In this document: one piece after another, positions 43,173-54,600 of the stretch
Position numbering within the stretch: position 1 is the first letter of the stretch
Layout: every line of letters starts with the position of its first letter
DNA from: Mantis religiosa
Taxonomy: Eukaryota; Arthropoda; Insecta; Mantodea; Mantidae
DNA: 64,000 nt
Direction: 5' to 3'
Assembly: GCA_030765055.1 (NCBI GenBank)
Contig: JAUKNK010000057.1
Coordinates: 2,984,001 to 3,048,000 of the forward strand
Made by a program: the position numbers and the translations under genes
The notes under the pieces: model-generated
What the model was told of the DNA's origin: nothing
What the model saw: only the letters and a program-made list of their open reading frames with translations
Database searches by the model: none

Positions 43173-45360
43173 CTACCCCGTCCTTAAAGCTGGTCGTCCA
43201 TCGTAGCGGACCAGGTGATCCAGGTATACCACCAACATCTTTCCTCGGGGCACCTTCTGGATGCGTTGGGCCACGTCGTTAATCCTCTTCACCACCCGGT
43301 ACGGTCCTTGCCATGGCTGCTGAAGCTTTGGGCAGCGTCCCTTGGTCCGGGTAGGGTGGTACAACCAGACCAGGTCACCTTGCTGGAACCCTTGGCTGTT
43401 GGCTTGCCTGTCGTATCGGTGTTCATGCGGTCGCTCGCCTTCTGGATGTTCTGGCAAGCCATCTCGTGGAGGTGGTCCACCAGGTTCTCAACATACTCGG
43501 ACGCTGGCTGTTTCGCCTCCGGAGGGCTTCCAAAAGCCAGGTCACAAGAGATGCGTAACTCTCGGCCGAAAATTAAGCTGCCTGGCGTCATCCCAGTTCT
43601 GTCGTGTGTAGACGAGCGGTAGGCCAGCAAGAACAGTGGTACCTTGACGTCCCGCTCTTGCTGATGGCTGGCCACGAACTTCCTCAGACGTTCCTCTAAG
43701 GTCTTCGTGTATCTTTCGACCTCCCGTAGGGGAAGGGATCCGTCCCTTTCAGCGGCCAAAGTGCGGTCGCTGCGGACCCCTAGCACTCGTGGTACCTCTG
43801 ACGCTACTAGAGTAACCTTGGGCCGTACAGACGAACGCCTCCTTCGGGAGTTGTTCGGATTGGGATCGACTCGAGGGGGCAGTGTGTTCTCGAAACCCCT
43901 GGGAATCAGGTACGTCTTCGGACGGGGTTGAGGGAAGCCATTAATTCTCCCGGGTACTAGCCTGCAAAGCTAGTAGAAGGTGTGCTAGATCACCAGGCGG
44001 CCCTACCGAGGTTTTTCGGTAGTCTTCACCTTGAGTGTTGACGCGCGTAAGTGGCGTATCCACTTCCATCCCGTCTTGAGTCCATAGGAACAGATGGGGG
44101 GGCTTGTTAGTCTCTACGTCTTGCCCTATGGAAAGCACCTCGGAGGACGCCGAGCGCCCTTTGGGACAGCTCGGATACTCCCTGGTTGAAGGAGGCCCGG
44201 CTCTAGTTCCTACGGGTTCAAGGCTAATGGGGGTAGAGCCTCTGGACTCAACGTGTATCTTTCGACTATGCCATCCGACTGGGGAAGTAGAGGTGTTGTG
44301 CGGGTCTTATTAAGCCCAAATCTTTCTAGTGCCTCCTTCACCAGGTTGGGCTCGAAATTGGCACCCTGGTCGCTGAGGACCTCCAACGGCACCCCAAATC
44401 GGAAAAACACGTTTTCCACGAGGCACTCTGTGATTGTCTTTGCCTCTTGGTTCGGGATCGCATACACTTCCGGCCATTCGGTGAAGTAGTCCACGACCAC
44501 CATCAGGTACTTTTGCCTCGGTCGGATACTGGGAACGTTCCAGCAATGTCAACGGCGATCCGTTCCAATGGTGCTCCGACGTTGTACTGCTGCATGCGAC
44601 CCCGGCTCCTAGTCTGGAGTCCGCGACTCGCTGCGCACACGTGACATTAACGGCACCATCTCTCAGCGTCTGCTCGGAGCATCAGCCAGTTGTAGCGCTG
44701 GCGTAGTTTGTCAATCGTCCGATTTGTCCCATGTGTCCTCCTGAAGTACCGGCGAGCACTTCCTCCAAGACTTCCGGGACCTTACTCCGGGGAAGTACCA
44801 ACTGTGCTCCCTGCATATTCCCATCGGGTGATTCCCATACCCGGAACAGCACGCCCTCTCTGTTCTTCAACGGGTCCCATGGGGCCAGTGCGACTTGTAG
44901 GTGGCGCTCCTCGGTGCGATATCCTCCAAGGTTGGTCTTGTCCCTGCCTCCACTTCCCTCAAGGGTGGCCCAAGTCTGCGTCCGCCAGCTGCCCCCTCCT
45001 CAGGCCAGCGCTATCCCAGCCGTCCGCAGGCACTGCCGTGATTACTCGGACTGCTGCGGCACACTCCTTCTCTTCCACTCTTGTGCGCTGGCCGCACTTC
45101 TGGACAGGGTCTTCGGGACATAGCGTCTGCGTTACCGTAACTCTTCCCTCTGTGATGTAGCGAGGTGAAGTCGTACTCCTGCAACCTGTGAATCCAACGT
45201 GCTCTCTGGCCTTCCAGGTGCTTAAAGCTCAATAGCCAGGTTAGGGCGGAATGGTTAGTCCTCAGGTGGAATGGTTGACCGTACAGGTACTTGTGGAAGT
45301 GCTCCAAGGTCTTCACTACCGCCATAACTCGTCGGGTGACGCAATAGTTCTTCTCTGCCT
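43173..45360 (-). pseudogene. pol: Ty3/gypsy copy 3: RNase H and integrase, truncated and interrupted
   Basis: Order on the minus strand: RNase H scraps (45011-45325, LRTNHSALTWLLSFKHLEGQ; the usual RTDHS Asp is Asn), linker, integrase core (44210-44503, HRMAGS-side frame plus VLSDQGANFEPN, GIVERYT) and integrase C-terminus (43173-43786, LVWLYHPTRTKGRCPKLQQP). Multiple frame changes. A 531-bp unrelated segment with a 15-bp duplication splits the integrase after GIVERYT. The copy ends abruptly at 45360, exactly where unit B of the segmental duplication begins. Confidence 0.9.
43721..44251. mobile_element. Unclassified GC-rich 531-bp insertion in gypsy copy 3
   Basis: Flanked by the 15-bp direct repeat CGTGTATCTTTCGAC (43706-43720 and 44252-44266); removing the insert and one repeat restores the gypsy frame region. 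It is clearly more GC-rich than its surroundings. Contains the hairpin TACCGA...TCGGTA near 44001-44020, a B-box-like GTTCAAGGC at 44216-44224 and an A-box-like TGGTTGAAGG at 44183-44192. The minus strand has an open stretch at 43941-44138 (GPPGDLAHLLLALQASTREN) that I cannot assign. A retroposed SINE or LINE end is likely from the duplication length. Confidence 0.65.
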
Positions 45361-45462
45361 TGTATGATTTTACTTGAGCTCGAGTAATTTTGTTTTCTAG
45401 AACATTTAATTTGTGAATGGAAGGTTGTAAACGCAGTGTAAAGTCAGGTTCAGTTGAGTTGC

Positions 45463-45496
45463 TAGTATCACTTCATCACTTGATAATAACACTAAG
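45463..45496 (+). pseudogene. Remnant of the acidic exon in copy B with its donor site
   Basis: ACTTCATCACTTGATAATAA is followed by CACTAAG|GTAAGT, matching the end of the copy A exon (34776-34807). Everything upstream has been deleted: the preceding bases match 32232-32332 of unit A instead. About 2.45 kb of unit A are missing at this junction. Confidence 0.75.
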
Positions 45497-46255
45497 GTAA
45501 GTTATGTAGAAAGCTGCTGAGTTAGACTGAGCAATGTTTTGTAATAATGTCAATATATTGTGTACTATTGCAGAATATTACAATCTTTTGTGTTTAAATA
45601 AAGAGTAAACTCAAGTCACTTATTCAAAGACAACAGTCGACCCCGGTCATAAACATTTGCACATATTCCCAAGACTTATCAGCTAACTCTTATAGCTATC
45701 AGCTCCTGGCGTTTGACTCAATACATACCTAGGATATTTCGTACACGGTTTGTAAAAAGAATGGCAATTCGCACTCTTATACTCAATAGTTTTTCCATGT
45801 TTTTTGCATTTTAAATACAATAGAGTATCTAAGTTTGAGTATCTTCAGATATGATTCCATTTTTGAGAAGACCTGTATCCTGAAAGCAATTTGCATTTAC
45901 TGCTTTATTATCATTAACTTAGGTACAAGTTGTAGTGAGGAATATATCAGCTACATCACAGATGTCAGGACCAAATGTCTTATTGGTATAAATGAATCTA
46001 ATATGTTAACCTTTTTATTCTTCTTATGTTCCTGCCTTAATACTTTTAAGTGCTTGCCATTTTAATCATATATTCTGATTTATTAAATATTTCTGTTTCC
46101 AGATCTGTGTTCTCTAAACTAAACAAATGTTTTCTCCACTTCTTGGGCTTTGTACACATCATTGCAAGATAAAATATCAATTACTGTCTCTACATATTTT
46201 GTAAATATCTTAGCAGGGCAGTAAACACTATGTAGATATCTGTGTGAAAGCTGTA

Positions 46256-46922
46256 AATTTGAATTATTCTTACACCAATAAAATACATTTGTTAATTAAT
46301 TTCCACTTATCTTAAGAAGTTGATGTTAATACTTCTTTCTTCTTTTTAAAGTCAATTTCTTGAACATTTGCCCACACCTTCATTCAACACAGTTTGTCGT
46401 CAACGTTACCATGTTTTTTCGTATTACCAAAATCTGAAGACGAAACAAACCTAAAAACAGAATCAATTGCTGTATGTCAAAATTCATTATACGATTTTTT
46501 TTAAATATTTTTTCCCACACTTTTAAATCTATCAGAACATTTAATTGTTTCAATAATTTAACTTCTGGATTTATTTCATGGTTAAAGGACCAAAAATGAT
46601 CTGCTATGGCCGATTTATCAATTTGTTTATATTTAATGTTACGAAAATGTTCTTTCTTTCCGGTTTCCAAACTACATTTCTTCTTTCCAAGATAAGCCTC
46701 ATCACACTCTAAACAATTAAATTGATAAATACCAGATTTTTTGTTATTATGTATGTTATCTTTTTTAGGAAATTGTCATAAATTTTAATACTATATTTAT
46801 TTTGAGGAACTTAAGTTATACCAACTTCTTTAAAAAGAAATTGGAAATGTTTATTAATCCAAGGATGGTAAGTAAATTTTTTAAATTTATAATTATCATT
46901 TTATTATAATTTGAATTATTCT
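46256..46922 (-). mobile_element. Penelope-like copy 4, 5'-truncated, with 15-bp target duplication
   Basis: AATTTGAATTATTCT occurs at 46256-46270 and 46908-46922; unit A has a single AATTTGAATTACTCT-like site here. The inserted 637 bp (46271-46907) on the minus strand encode the linker and GIY-YIG region (KKEHFRNIKYKQIDKSAIAD, FNHEINPEVKLLKQL, VWEKIFKKNRIMNFDI) with stops, then a 3' region ending near CTTCTTAAGATAAGTGGA. It belongs to the same AT-rich subfamily as the 55-56 kb pair, not to copies 1 and 2. Confidence 0.88.
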
Positions 46923-46929
46923 GTTGCAG

Positions 46930-46961
46930 GATGTGGTCCTTCTTCCAATAAAATGTTCAAG
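46930..46961 (+). pseudogene. Microexon of copy B
   Basis: 32 nt between CTGTTGCAG and GTAAGA. One substitution from the copy A microexon (CTTCCTCC to CTTCTTCC), Pro to Leu. Both splice sites are intact although the gene around it is broken. Confidence 0.75.
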
Positions 46962-47149
46962 GTAAGACTTGACTCTTTTCAGTTATAAGCCTTATGTTTA
47001 CTCTAGCATTTATGTTTTAGTACATGTGTCATCGAGCTCTTGAAGTAATACAAATGGAGATACTGTAGAACTTGCTCTAAGCAATATCATATAAAACAAA
47101 ACAAATTTCCATATTGAACATGTTTCTGTCCACAAAATAAACAGATTAT

Positions 47150-47302
47150 ATTTGTAATTAATTATTATTAATAATATTTGTGTCAAAACTAATGAAGATT
47201 TATTAAATTCTAACACTATAGATCTTATCTACAAGAATGGGGATTGCCCAACATACCTACACTATAATGACCAGTGCACTAATCCAGACCTATTATTAGT
47301 AT
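47150..47302 (+). pseudogene. LINE fragment: endonuclease part, interrupted by gypsy copy 4
   Basis: Reads LLNSNTIDLIYKNGDCPTYL and then HYNDQCTNPDLLLV, the conserved region of a LINE AP-endonuclease (..N.GSPTY....S.PDL..). It is cut by the gypsy LTR at 47303. The compatible AT-rich LINE resumes near 51626, so the two are probably one element split by later insertions. Confidence 0.65.
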
Positions 47303-47728
47303 TGTTACCCACTCGGCTAACTCTACGGTATCGATCAATAAATGCAGGGGAAGGTCAGTGGAGGGGGGCATGTGGCATCGGTACCGCTTGGAGAGGCGTG
47401 ACAGACTCGAGGGAGGGGAAACCACAGGGTGGCTGAATCTTCGTTTCCCCCTTATGCCGCCTGAAAGAACCCGAAACATCAAGAATGTTTTCCCCCTCCA
47501 TGGAAAAGAATTCTCTAGAAGCATTTAGCGATCGATCAATACAGGAGAGGCGACCGTCAGTAGAGTTGAGTTCAGTTCGTGGCGAGCAGCGTGAGGAGCG
47601 CCCAGTGTACATGGACAGACGAACTGGTGAATTGTAATTGTGTGCATTACGTAATTCTATGCAATCGGCAAGTGTTCCGATTGTAATTCGGTGGAAATAA
47701 AGAACATTTTTGAGTGGTGCAATTGCAC
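47303..47728 (+). repeat. 5' LTR of gypsy copy 4, 3' end deleted
   Basis: Starts TGTTACCC and follows the LTR through GTGGAAATAAAGAACATTTT, but the last ~35 bp and the primer-binding site are missing; the sequence passes straight into gag. The missing stretch is defined by comparison with copies 2 and 3. Confidence 0.8.
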
Positions 47729-48831
47729 TGGGAGAAATGAAGGCCGAAATAACACCGAAGACGGAAGCGGCAAATAACAACCTGGCCGTGGAACTAACAG
47801 CAAAGACGGATGCGGCAAATAACAACCTGGCCGCAGAGCTGAAACAAGGACAGCTAACGATAGCCTTACCGAGAAGATGGAAGCCACAAACAACAGCCTG
47901 ACCGCGAAGATGACCGAATTGACCACGGAGAAGAAAGCGGCAAACGAGGTCCTCGCCGTGAAGTTCAAAGAGCAGCTGACCGGCATGAGAGATGACGTCA
48001 CAGAGCTCTGCAAGCGGATGGGTCAAGTGGACGAGCGCGTCGAAGATTTGGCAAGCCGCGTTGACGAGCTGGAGGGGAAAGGCTGACAGCAACGCAAAGT
48101 CCCTGCACGCCATGGTGGAGGACGACGTCAGCAAGAGGTTAAAGGATTTTAAGGTCGACGCACCGGGACGCGATACATCTGCATGCGTCAAAGCTCCTAA
48201 ATATGACGGCGCGTCAAAGTTTGGTGTCTTCCGCCGCCAATTCGACGCAGTGGCCAAGGACATCAAATGGTCACCAGAGGAGGAAGCCACCCAGTTAATT
48301 GCCAGCCTCCAGGGATGGGCCGTGGAAGTCCTAAACGCGGTGCAGACAACGGCGGCGCCCAAGGACATCTGGGAGGCCCAGGAGAATCGTTTTGGAAACC
48401 ACCGCTTAGCCGCAGCGTACTGCAGCCAGCTAACGGCAGGATCACAGCAGTCAGGGTAGACGCTGCAGTAGTTCGCCCTGGCAGTTGAACAACTGGCCAG
48501 CAAGGCCCTAGTCGACCTCCCACCAGAGTTTGTATCCCGGGTAGCTGCCTACACATTCGTTGACGGGTTACGAGACAGGGAGATTCGTCAGCGCCTAATG
48601 CTCGTCGATTATAAAACATTCCACGAGGCGCTAACGGCAGCATTAAGGATGGAGCCGGCCAAGATAACAGCTATCCCGACGTCGAGAACAAGGAATGTGC
48701 ACTACGTCGGAGACAGAAGACCCGCCGAGGGACGCCGGCGAACACCTAGTGGCCAGTGTTGGGGGTGTGGACAGCTCGGGCACCTGCGGAGAGATTGGCC
48801 ACACCAGGAAGAGCAGCCAGAAGACGAGTAA
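47729..48831 (+). pseudogene. gag: Ty3/gypsy copy 4 gag
   Basis: Begins with two to three repeats of an AANN.LA.EL.AKT-type unit (47750-47900), probably coiled coil, then a long Glu/Lys/Val helix (MTELTTEKKAANEVLAV...). The capsid-like part is APKYDGASKFGVFRRQFDA at about 48195-48250 and ATQLIASLQGWAVEVL at 48286-48335. A zinc knuckle follows at 48757-48800, CWGCGQLGHLRRDW: the fourth ligand, normally Cys, is Trp. At least three frame changes (near 47880, 48080 and 48440). This is the only gag of the gypsy family in the window. Confidence 0.85.
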
Positions 48832-50726
48832 GGTCCGTCCCCTCGAGCGACACTGTGTGCCGTCAGCCGGCGTATGGATGATAGCCTCATCGTGGACGTG
48901 AAAGGTTGGCCTCGCCCAAAGGATACGAAAGAGTTGCGCAGTTTCCTGGGGCTGTGCAGTTATTACCGACGCTTCATAAAGGGGTTCTCAAACATGGCCA
49001 AATCCCTCACCCCCCTGACAGAGGAACACCGGCCTTATGTGTGGATGCAGGACACCGAAGACGCTTTGCAGCACCTGCAGACCCTGTGCAGCGCTCCAAT
49101 TCTGGGATTTCCACAACCAGGTGGTACCTTCATTGTGGACACCGACACCAGTGACCACTGCATTGGAGGTGTCCTATCGCAGATCCAGGATGGCCATAAG
49201 CAGGTGATAGCCTACTACAGCAAGACGCTATCCAAGGTACAGAAGAACTACTGCGATACCCGGCGAAAAGTATTGGCGGTAGGGAAGACCTTGGAGCACT
49301 TCCACAAGTACCTGTATAGTCAGCCATTCCACCTGAGGACTGATCATTCCGCCCTGACGTGGCTATTGAGCTTTAAGAACCTGGAAGGTCAGACAGCACG
49401 TTGGGTTCAGAGGCTGCAGGAGTACGACTTCACCTCGGAATATCGCAGAGGGAAGAGCCACGGTAACGCAGACGCTATGTCCCGAAGACCCTGTCCAGAG
49501 GAGTGCGGCCAATGCACAAGTGTGGAAGAGAAGGAGCGTGCCGCAGCAGTCCAAATAGTCACGGCAGACCCTGCGGATGGCTGGGATAGCGCATGTCTGA
49601 GGAGAAGGCAGCTGGCGGATGCAGACTTGGGATCACTCTTGAGGGAAGTGGAGGCAGGGACGAGACCAACCTGGCAGGACATCGCACCGAGGAGCGCCAC
49701 CTACAAGTCATACTGGGCTTAATGGGACTCGAAGACCAGAGAGGGCGTGCTGTTCCGGGTATGGGAATCACCTGATGGGAAGATGCAGAGAGAACAGTTG
49801 GTACTTCCCCGGAGTAAGGTCCCGGAAGTCTTGGAGGAAGTGCACGCGTGTACTTCAGGAGGACACCTGGGAGCGAACTGGACGATTGACAAACTACGGC
49901 AGCGCTACTACTGGCTGAGGCTCCGAGCAGACGCTGAGAGATGGTACCGTCAGTGTCACGTGTGCGCGGCAAGTCGCGGCCCCCATACTAGGAGCCGGGG
50001 TCGCTTGCAGAAGTACAGCATCGGAGCGCCATTCGAACGGATCGCCGTTGACATTGCTGGACCGTTCCCAATATCCGACCGAGGCAACAAGTACCTGATG
50101 GGGGTCGTGGACTACTTCACTAAGTGGCCGGAGGTGCATGCCATCCCAAACCAAGAGGCAAGGACAATCACAGACTGCTTCGTGGAGCAAGTGTTCTGCC
50201 GATTTGGAGTACCGTTAGAGCTGCACAGTGACCAAGGCACCAATTTTGGGTCCAACCTGATGAAGGAGGCACTAGAGAGACTTGGGTTTGACAAGACCCG
50301 CACAACACCTCTACATCTCCAGTCGGATGGCATGGTGGAAAGGTACATCAAGACCTTAGAGTTACACTTGTGGAAGGTCGTGGCTAGCCATTAGTGAGAC
50401 TGGGTCGTCAAGGTGCCACAGTTCCTGCTGGCCTACGGCTCGTCTACACACGACACCACGGGGATGACGCCAGCCAACTTAATGTTCAGCCAAGAGTTAC
50501 GCCTCCCTTGTGAATTGGTTTTTGGAAAACCTCCGGGGGTGAAACAGCCAGCAACCGAGTATGTGGAGAACCTGGTGGACCACCTCCACGACATGCACGA
50601 TATGGCTTGCCAGAACATCCAGAAGGCGAGCGACTGCATGAAAACCCGATACGACAGGCAAGCCAACAGCCAAGGTTTCCAGCAAGGTGGCTTGCTCTGG
50701 TTGTACCGCCCTACCTTGACCAAGAC
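48832..50726 (+). pseudogene. pol: Ty3/gypsy copy 4: end of RT, RNase H and integrase; protease and RT core deleted
   Basis: gag is followed at about 48874 by the RT connection (WPRPKDTKELRSFLGLCSYY), so protease and the RT palm are missing. RNase H: DTDTSDHCIGGVLSQIQDGH, RTDHSALTWLL. A stop replaces the residues after SYW at 49720. Integrase 49747-50394 has HHCC (CHVCAAS), AVDIAGPFP, HSDQGTNFGS and GMVERYIK, all three acidic positions kept; it ends at TAG-TGA after ASH. The next piece 50413-50726 reads FLLAYGSSTHDTTGMTPANL and breaks off at LYRPTLTK, where a LINE begins. No 3' LTR. Confidence 0.92.
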
Positions 50727-51625
50727 TGGACTTCACCTCTGTTTTTTCTGCAGAACTGTATGCCATCCTCTATCTGCTCCTTTTTATTTGTAAGTTAGTT
50801 CCTGGCAATTTTATCGTTTGCACCGACTCTCTAAGCGTTCTTCAGGCCTTGCAACAGCACATTGCCGCTCACACGCTGGTTTTAAAAATTCAGGCCTTGA
50901 TCTCGCAAATGCTTAGTCGCGGATACCATTTTGTTTTTACTTGGACCCCAGGCCATGTGGGCATTTCTGGGAATGAGGAGGCGGACGCGGCTGCTAAGTC
51001 CGCTTGCCGTTTGCCCCGGAGTTTAACAACTACAGTGCCATACCAGGATGTGCAACGTTTTTTCCGTCGCCAACTCCTATCTGCTTGGCAGCACTCCTGG
51101 ACAGCTTTGGAAGGCACACAACTCCGGGCAATAAAGGAGAGCGTACAACCCTGGCTAACCTCCTGCAGGGATAACCGGCGAGCCGAGGTGATACTCACCC
51201 GGCTGAGAATTGGACACACACGAGTGACTCACGGCCATTTATTAAGAGGGGAACCGGCCCCAGTGTGTGCTCCATGTACAGTATGCCTCACTGTGCGGCA
51301 TGTATTGCTCGACTGCCCGCAGTACGCCCGCGTTCGCCAGTCAGTAGGCTTGGGAACTAACTTGATGGATGGCACTGCGGTTTGTTGCCGAAATCGATTT
51401 TAATAAACAAGTCTGACTTGCTTTTTATATTTGTTATTTTTTAGAGATTTTAACTTATTAGTCTTTGGATGGTTTTTTATGTACTTTTAATAGTGGCGTG
51501 ATTTTATTTTATTTTACCTTTTTAGTCTAATTTGTATCACTTTTACGTTTTAGTCTTGACTTTGGGTCCAAATGACCTTGCTGTCGACGGGCCCTAAAAC
51601 ACCACACACTCACTCACTCCACTCA
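50727..51625 (+). pseudogene. GC-rich LINE 3' fragment: RNase H and Cys/His tail
   Basis: Starts in RNase H (AELYAILY at about 50752-50775), then CTDSLSVLQAL, TWTPGHVGISGNEEADAAAK: the acidic residues and His expected of RNase H are visible. The 184-residue segment 50849-51403 ends with a Cys/His group (CAPCTVCLTVRHVLLDC). The 3' end reads GACGGGCCCTAAAACACCA then a CACT-rich tail to about 51625. This is usual for I/LOA-type LINEs. The higher GC content sets it apart from the flanking AT-rich LINE. 5'-truncated at the junction with gypsy 4. Confidence 0.85.
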
Positions 51626-54600
51626 ACATGAAGCATCTGTAGATAAACTCAATAAAACAATAACAAATATAATTCTTGCAGCAGCAAAAAAAATGTATCC
51701 CAAGAGGAAAAACTAAAAATTAAAAACCCTTTTGTAATACAGAACTATCAAAGCTAAAAGAAGAAAGGGACATAGTAAGGAAAAAAGCAGAATTGTCCAA
51801 TAACCCAACAGGTACACAGGAATGGCAAAGAAAGGCAGCAAAATGTAAAAAAGATATTCATATTGCCAAAAGGGAAGCTTTCAGTGAATTTATTGAAAAA
51901 GCTGATTATAGAAAAGATGCAAAAAAGTATACAGGTATATAAGTAAAATTAATTGTCAGAAAGAAACAAGGAAAGAACCACTCAAACTTCATGGGAAAGC
52001 ACTTACTTCAAATTACTCTATTTCTTGAGCCTTTAATAAGTATTACAGCTCTCTGCATAAACTTTCCTCTGAAGCAAAAGAAAACAAAGGTGGATCAAAA
52101 AAGAACTCAAAAAATTTAAAAAGTGCCCAGAATGAAGGAACGATATATTCAGCAAAGAATTCACTATAACGGAACCAAATCAGGCCATCCATGAGTTGAA
52201 ATATAGAAAGTCTCCTGGACCAGATAAAATACATGCTGAATTACTGAAACACTTAGGATCAAAGGGAAGAAGGGTACTACTGAAATTATTTAATATGTCA
52301 TGGACCTCTACTGTACCTACAGAAATTATTTTTTTGGAAGTATAGGAAAAAACCAACAACAGGGTAGATTGGGTATTTGGGTAGGAAGAAGGATGTACCT
52401 ACAGAATGGAAAAAAGCAATAATTATTCCTAATCTAAAAAAAAGATGCACCCGACAAAATAAATAATTACAGACCAATTTCCTTAACAAGTGTCAGTGCA
52501 AAAACAGCAGAACTTATGATTTCAGCAACGCTAAATTGTTTCTTAGAAAGTAATAACATATTAACAACTGCTCAAACAGGATTCAGACAAAACTTATCAA
52601 CTAAAGAAAATACAATTCAAGTATCGCAAGATGTCAAAGAATCTTTCAAAAAAAATCAAGATACGTTGTCAGTTTTCATTGATTTTGAAAATTCATACGA
52701 TTCAGAATGGAGGAATGAACTTCTTGAGAAACTTTCAAAACTAGGCATTCAGAGATAACATGTTAAATTGGATCACTGAGTTTCTCTCTTAGCATTTCTG
52801 TGCTACAAAATACACTGACAGTACATCCAAATTCCGACAAATAAAAATGGGCCTACCACGAGGTGTAGTACTGAGTACAACCTTGTTCAACATCTAAATC
52901 AATGATCTTCCCTCGGCTGTATCAAACACAGAAATAAAGACAGCACTTTTTGCATATGACATGATCATTTGGACATCTTACCCACAAATGAAGAAATCCA
53001 AAACTTCAATGGAAAATGCTCTGATACTATTGGAAAAGTGGACTGAAAACAATTTGATTAAAATAAATACTGATAAAACAACATTCCAAATATTTAGCTT
53101 AAAAAAGAAAATCCCTAAACTAAATCTGCAGTTCAAGAAAACAAACATATGAAACAAAATATTTAGGAACAATTTTTTATTCAAAATTATCTTGGAGACA
53201 TCATATTGAAGCAGTAGTAAACAAATCAACAAAAAAATTTTCAATTTTGAAAAGATTAGCTGGAGTCAAGTGGAGCAGTAATCGGGTGACACTGAACACA
53301 ACATACAAAACATTCATCAAGCTAATACTTCTTTAAAACGCAGAGGTAATAATTACAGCAAACAGTTCTAACATAAATCACCTAGCAGTACGCCAAACTC
53401 AGTCCCTGGGACTAATAACCGGTGCAGCAAAATCAACTCCAATCACGGCAATGCAAGCTTTAACTTGGAACTATCCAATACATCTAACTTTAGAGGAGCA
53501 GGCACTAATACAACATGAAAAAATGTTGCGGTTAAAAACAACAAAATGGGAGAAAAGATTACTACTACCAATCAAGATGAAAACACAAACAAGTTTCCTA
53601 CACAAAGTTATGGAATTAAAAACAGATCTGAATCTTCCTAATTCTAAAGAAGACATTTTAATCAAAGAAAACGCACTGACTTTCGAACCAATTAATATTC
53701 AATTAGATTTAGAACAAATAGTTATAAAATCTGAAACTTCCAAACCTGTACTAAACGCACTAGCATTAGAAACTGTGAGCAATGGATACCCACCTGAAGA
53801 ATGATTACATGTCTACACACATGGATCTAACTTGGACAACAACTCAGGAGCTGAAATTAAGTGTGCACTGTTCTCATTCTATCAACCAGCAGGATACCAT
53901 ACAACAAATGTTGATGCAGAAGTAATGGCTATTCATATTTTACTCCAACATCTTCTATACAGAATAGATAAATTCAAATATGCTGTCATACTTTCTGATG
54001 CTAAAGCAGCATTATGTGCAATAAGGTCATATAAAATGAGGTCAATCCAAATTATAGAATGTCACAAAATGATCCAACAACTTCAAAAACTACAGAAAAG
54101 AATTATATTACAATGGATACTTGCACATTGTGTAATTGCTGGAAATGAATCAGCTGATTTTCTTGCCAAAAAGGTGCAAATGTAATTCAGAACAAAAGTA
54201 TAAACTTACCCTTTACATCCATAACTAGATTAATCAAAAGCAAATATAAAAACAAACAAATTCAATCAATATCTAACAAAGACAAAGATAAAAAATGGGA
54301 CATTTTAATTAAAAATCCAGAAATCCCACGTAAAGCTGCAGTAGCATATTTTAGATTACTAACGGAACATGATTATTTGGCCACAGAATAGGAATTCATA
54401 CAAGTCCAAATTGCCCTCTGTGCAGCAAAGTGTAGGAAATGACTGAAGATGATGATGATGATGATATAGATATATAAGGGCGCTCAACTACGCCGGTCAT
54501 CAGCTCGCTTTAGAAAACGAAAAAAAATGAAATGACTGAAGAACATCTTTTAACCTGTGAAGCCCTACCTGCCGGACTCACTACACAGAAATATTGGAGA

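Noticed and set aside
43722..44250. Ribosomal RNA fragment as the source of the GC-rich insert
   Set aside because: No stretch resembles rRNA core sequence that I can recognise; the 15-bp duplication points to retroposition.
47355..48503. 382-residue minus-strand ORF, the fourth longest in the window
   Set aside because: It runs antisense through the gypsy copy 4 LTR and gag and has no domain; the sense strand carries the recognisable gag.
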